Assembly (NCBI GenBank): GCA_903943625.1
Contig: CAJAPL010000067.1
Span: 1-9,630 of the forward strand
DNA: 9,630 bases
DNA from: an uncultured bacterium
GTDB lineage: Bacteria; Patescibacteriota; Gracilibacteria; Absconditabacterales; Absconditicoccaceae
Direction: 5' to 3'
Part shown: positions 8,017 to 9,630 of the stretch, in pieces
Layout of the letters: each line of letters opens with the position of its first letter
Numbering within the stretch: position 1 is the first letter of the stretch
Program-made: the position numbers and the translations under genes
Notes under the pieces: generated by a model
Told to the model about the DNA's origin: nothing
The model's database searches: none
The model's input: the letters and a program-made list of their open reading frames with translations, nothing else

Positions 8017-9630
8017 TTAAACTAGCCTCTTCAATTCAAGTAGGCTATTTTTTTGTTCATTTGAAGTTTTAGCATCTTTAAGTACAATCTGTAAATAAGA
8101 CTGCAATGTAGTTCAAATAATCTTTTTCACCAAAGAGTATATTTTATCTTCATCGTGAAGATGATCAAGTTGGCTTTCTCGCCATATATGCATCTCATCC
8201 AATTCTTTAAGTTCTTTTTCATCCAAATCTAATCTCAGCACTCTATCTAGCATACTTCCAGTATATAGCTCTCAAAGCCATTTGGATAAGGACAGAAATC
8301 ATTTTCGCAATTCATCGTCTTTGATGTATTGATAAATAAATTTCTGATAAAATAATGAAGCAAATATAACCTCTCTATCTGGTTGATAAGAAACTGGTTC
8401 AATTTTCTTTGATCTTTGTCTTACTTCAAAAGCCCCTTCTGTTTTCTTGAATTTCTTGAATTGTGCATTTAATATTTCATAAGCAAACCCCAAATTTTCT
8501 GCAAGTATACGAATATAATGATCTTGTATAGCATAGTTATCGACAGCTAGTATGAGCTCAAACATCTTGCTCATCAATTTCTGTTTTTCTATAGGAGAAC
8601 TAATATCTCTTTTGGACTTTATCATATTAAAATATGCCAAAAATCAGTCTTTAGATTTTTTCAAAATATTATCAAATGTTTCTTGTCAATGTTCTTGGTT
8701 AGCCAAGTCATCTATATCTTTTAGATTTGATGACAATTCAATCATCTTTGGGAATATATTTTGTTGATAGGCAATTTTCAACGCCCTAAACGTAGCCATT
8801 TCTCCAGCTTCATCGTTATCAAAAAGGAAAAAAACATTTTCAGTATATCTTTTTAATATTTTCATGTGTTCCTCTGTCAAAGAAGTTCAACAAGTAGCAA
8901 CTCATATTTTAAATCAAAATCTCGCCAAAGCAATTACATCCATATATCATTCAACAACGATGAGTTTATCGTATAAACTTAAGTTTTGTTTAGCTATATT
9001 TAACCCATATAATATTTTAGATTTATCATAGGCTTTATGATCTCAACTATTTATATATTTTGGACTATCTTTTGTATCCAATACCCTAGCTCCAAATCAA
9101 ACAATATTGGACATAGTGTCATATATGGGGAAAGTTATCCTATTCCTAAAAAAGCTATAAGAATCTGTATTTTGTCATTTTTTTGCCAATGATGACTGTA
9201 ATATATCATCATCTGAGCATCATTTGGATTTCAAAAACTGCACCAATCAATAATTACTATCAGGAGCAAATCATATTCAGAATTCATCTATAATATCGTC
9301 ATTCAGATTCCTTTTATTTTTCAAATATCATATAGCATCCTCATTTTTTGCAAGCTCCTGCACAAAATATTGTTGTGCCAGTTTATGTATCCTTTTTATT
9401 TTCTCTCTTTCATCAGAAAACTCCTCCATTTTTTGTGTATTCAATTCATAATCTCTCAAATCTATATGTGCTTCTTTAGCCAATATTTTAACAGCATCCC
9501 AAAAATCTACTTTTTCAATTTCTATAATAAAAGTAATAGCGTTTCCTCCTATACCCGTACTAAAATCCTTGAATATTTGTTTGCGTGGAGACACCATAAA
9601 AGACGGCGTTTTTTCTTGTTTAAATGGACT
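8017..9630 (-). CDS. dnaG: DNA primase DnaG with degenerate zinc-binding domain, N-terminus outside window
   Basis: 537 residues are visible to a TAA stop; the first few dozen lie beyond the right edge. DnaG makes RNA primers on lagging-strand templates with the replicative helicase. The visible part opens in the zinc-binding domain with SPFKQEKTPSFMVSPRKQIF and then KDFSTGIGGNAITFI. The four zinc ligands of E. coli DnaG (Cys, His, Cys, Cys) align with Ser, Lys, Asp and Thr, so the site is lost while the fold sequence remains. The polymerase core has LKNKRNLNDDIIDEFGIGFA, RITFPIYD and GFGARVLD. Toprim motifs follow: VVEGYMDVIAL with the catalytic Glu, VATCGTSLTEEH, FLFDNDEAGEMA with the metal-binding Asp pair, and DIDDLA. 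The helical C-terminal part should be the helicase-binding domain but is weakly conserved. Many conserved glycines are TGA. The 3' end overlaps the terminator of the opposing operon. Confidence 0.95.
8023..8054 (+). terminator. Intrinsic terminator of the efp-lspA-DUF3127 run
   Basis: Arms TAGCCT (8023-8028) and AGGCTA (8042-8047) pair, extended inward by CTT and AAG (8029-8031 with 8038-8040) past one bulged T, closing on a 6-nt loop. Seven T residues follow (8048-8054). It begins 22 nt after the DUF3127 stop. The whole element lies inside the last codons of the opposing dnaG; on that strand the U-tract is missing, so it should act mainly on the plus-strand operon. Confidence 0.85.

Noticed and set aside
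8880..8935. Possible frameshift in dnaG near the VATCGTS motif
   Set aside because: It came from a dropped base while I was reading the reverse complement; on rechecking the frame is continuous.
1..9630. Mobile element, CRISPR array, toxin-antitoxin or defence system
   Set aside because: No transposase, integrase, direct-repeat array or defence-family motif is seen; nearly all bases are accounted for by housekeeping and secreted-protein genes.

Overview
The window comes from an AT-rich bacterium that reads TGA as glycine (translation table 25). This code is known from the Patescibacteria/CPR lineages Gracilibacteria (BD1-5) and Absconditabacteria (SR1). In-frame TGA falls on invariant glycines: the RarA Walker A loop, methyltransferase motif I of the RNA methylase, the EF-P loop, the LspA core and the Toprim EGY motif of DnaG. 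TGG is used separately for Trp. Read with the standard code every gene falls into fragments. Read with TGA=Gly there are eleven intact or window-truncated genes. I cannot decide between the two phyla from this sequence.

Layout. Minus strand, 1-1859: the replication-associated AAA+ ATPase rarA, followed 16 nt later by a secreted protein cut by the window edge. Plus strand, 1970-2497: a small HD-domain phosphohydrolase, divergent from rarA, with overlapping back-to-back promoters between them. Minus strand, 2566-3567: a secreted protein of unknown family, with an intrinsic terminator after it. Plus strand, 3707-4183: a flavodoxin-like protein. Minus strand, 4197-4907: truB, convergent with the flavodoxin gene. 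Plus strand, 5044-8000: a probable operon of efp, a TrmA/RlmD-type uracil-5 RNA methyltransferase, lspA and a small DUF3127 protein with an SSB-like acidic tail, closed by a strong terminator. Minus strand, 8017-9630: dnaG primase, lacking its N-terminal start; its last codons overlap that terminator.

These are mainly housekeeping genes: replication and repair (dnaG, rarA, the DUF3127 protein), translation and RNA modification (efp, truB, the methylase), lipoprotein maturation (lspA), and two secreted proteins of unknown role. No intergenic stretch exceeds about 140 bases. I see no tRNA, rRNA, CRISPR array or insertion sequence. The most notable points are the recoded TGA, a DnaG whose four zinc ligands are all replaced, absence of visible Shine-Dalgarno sites with two genes lacking a usable ATG, and compact regulatory layouts. 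I find no clear sign of a new multi-gene system.
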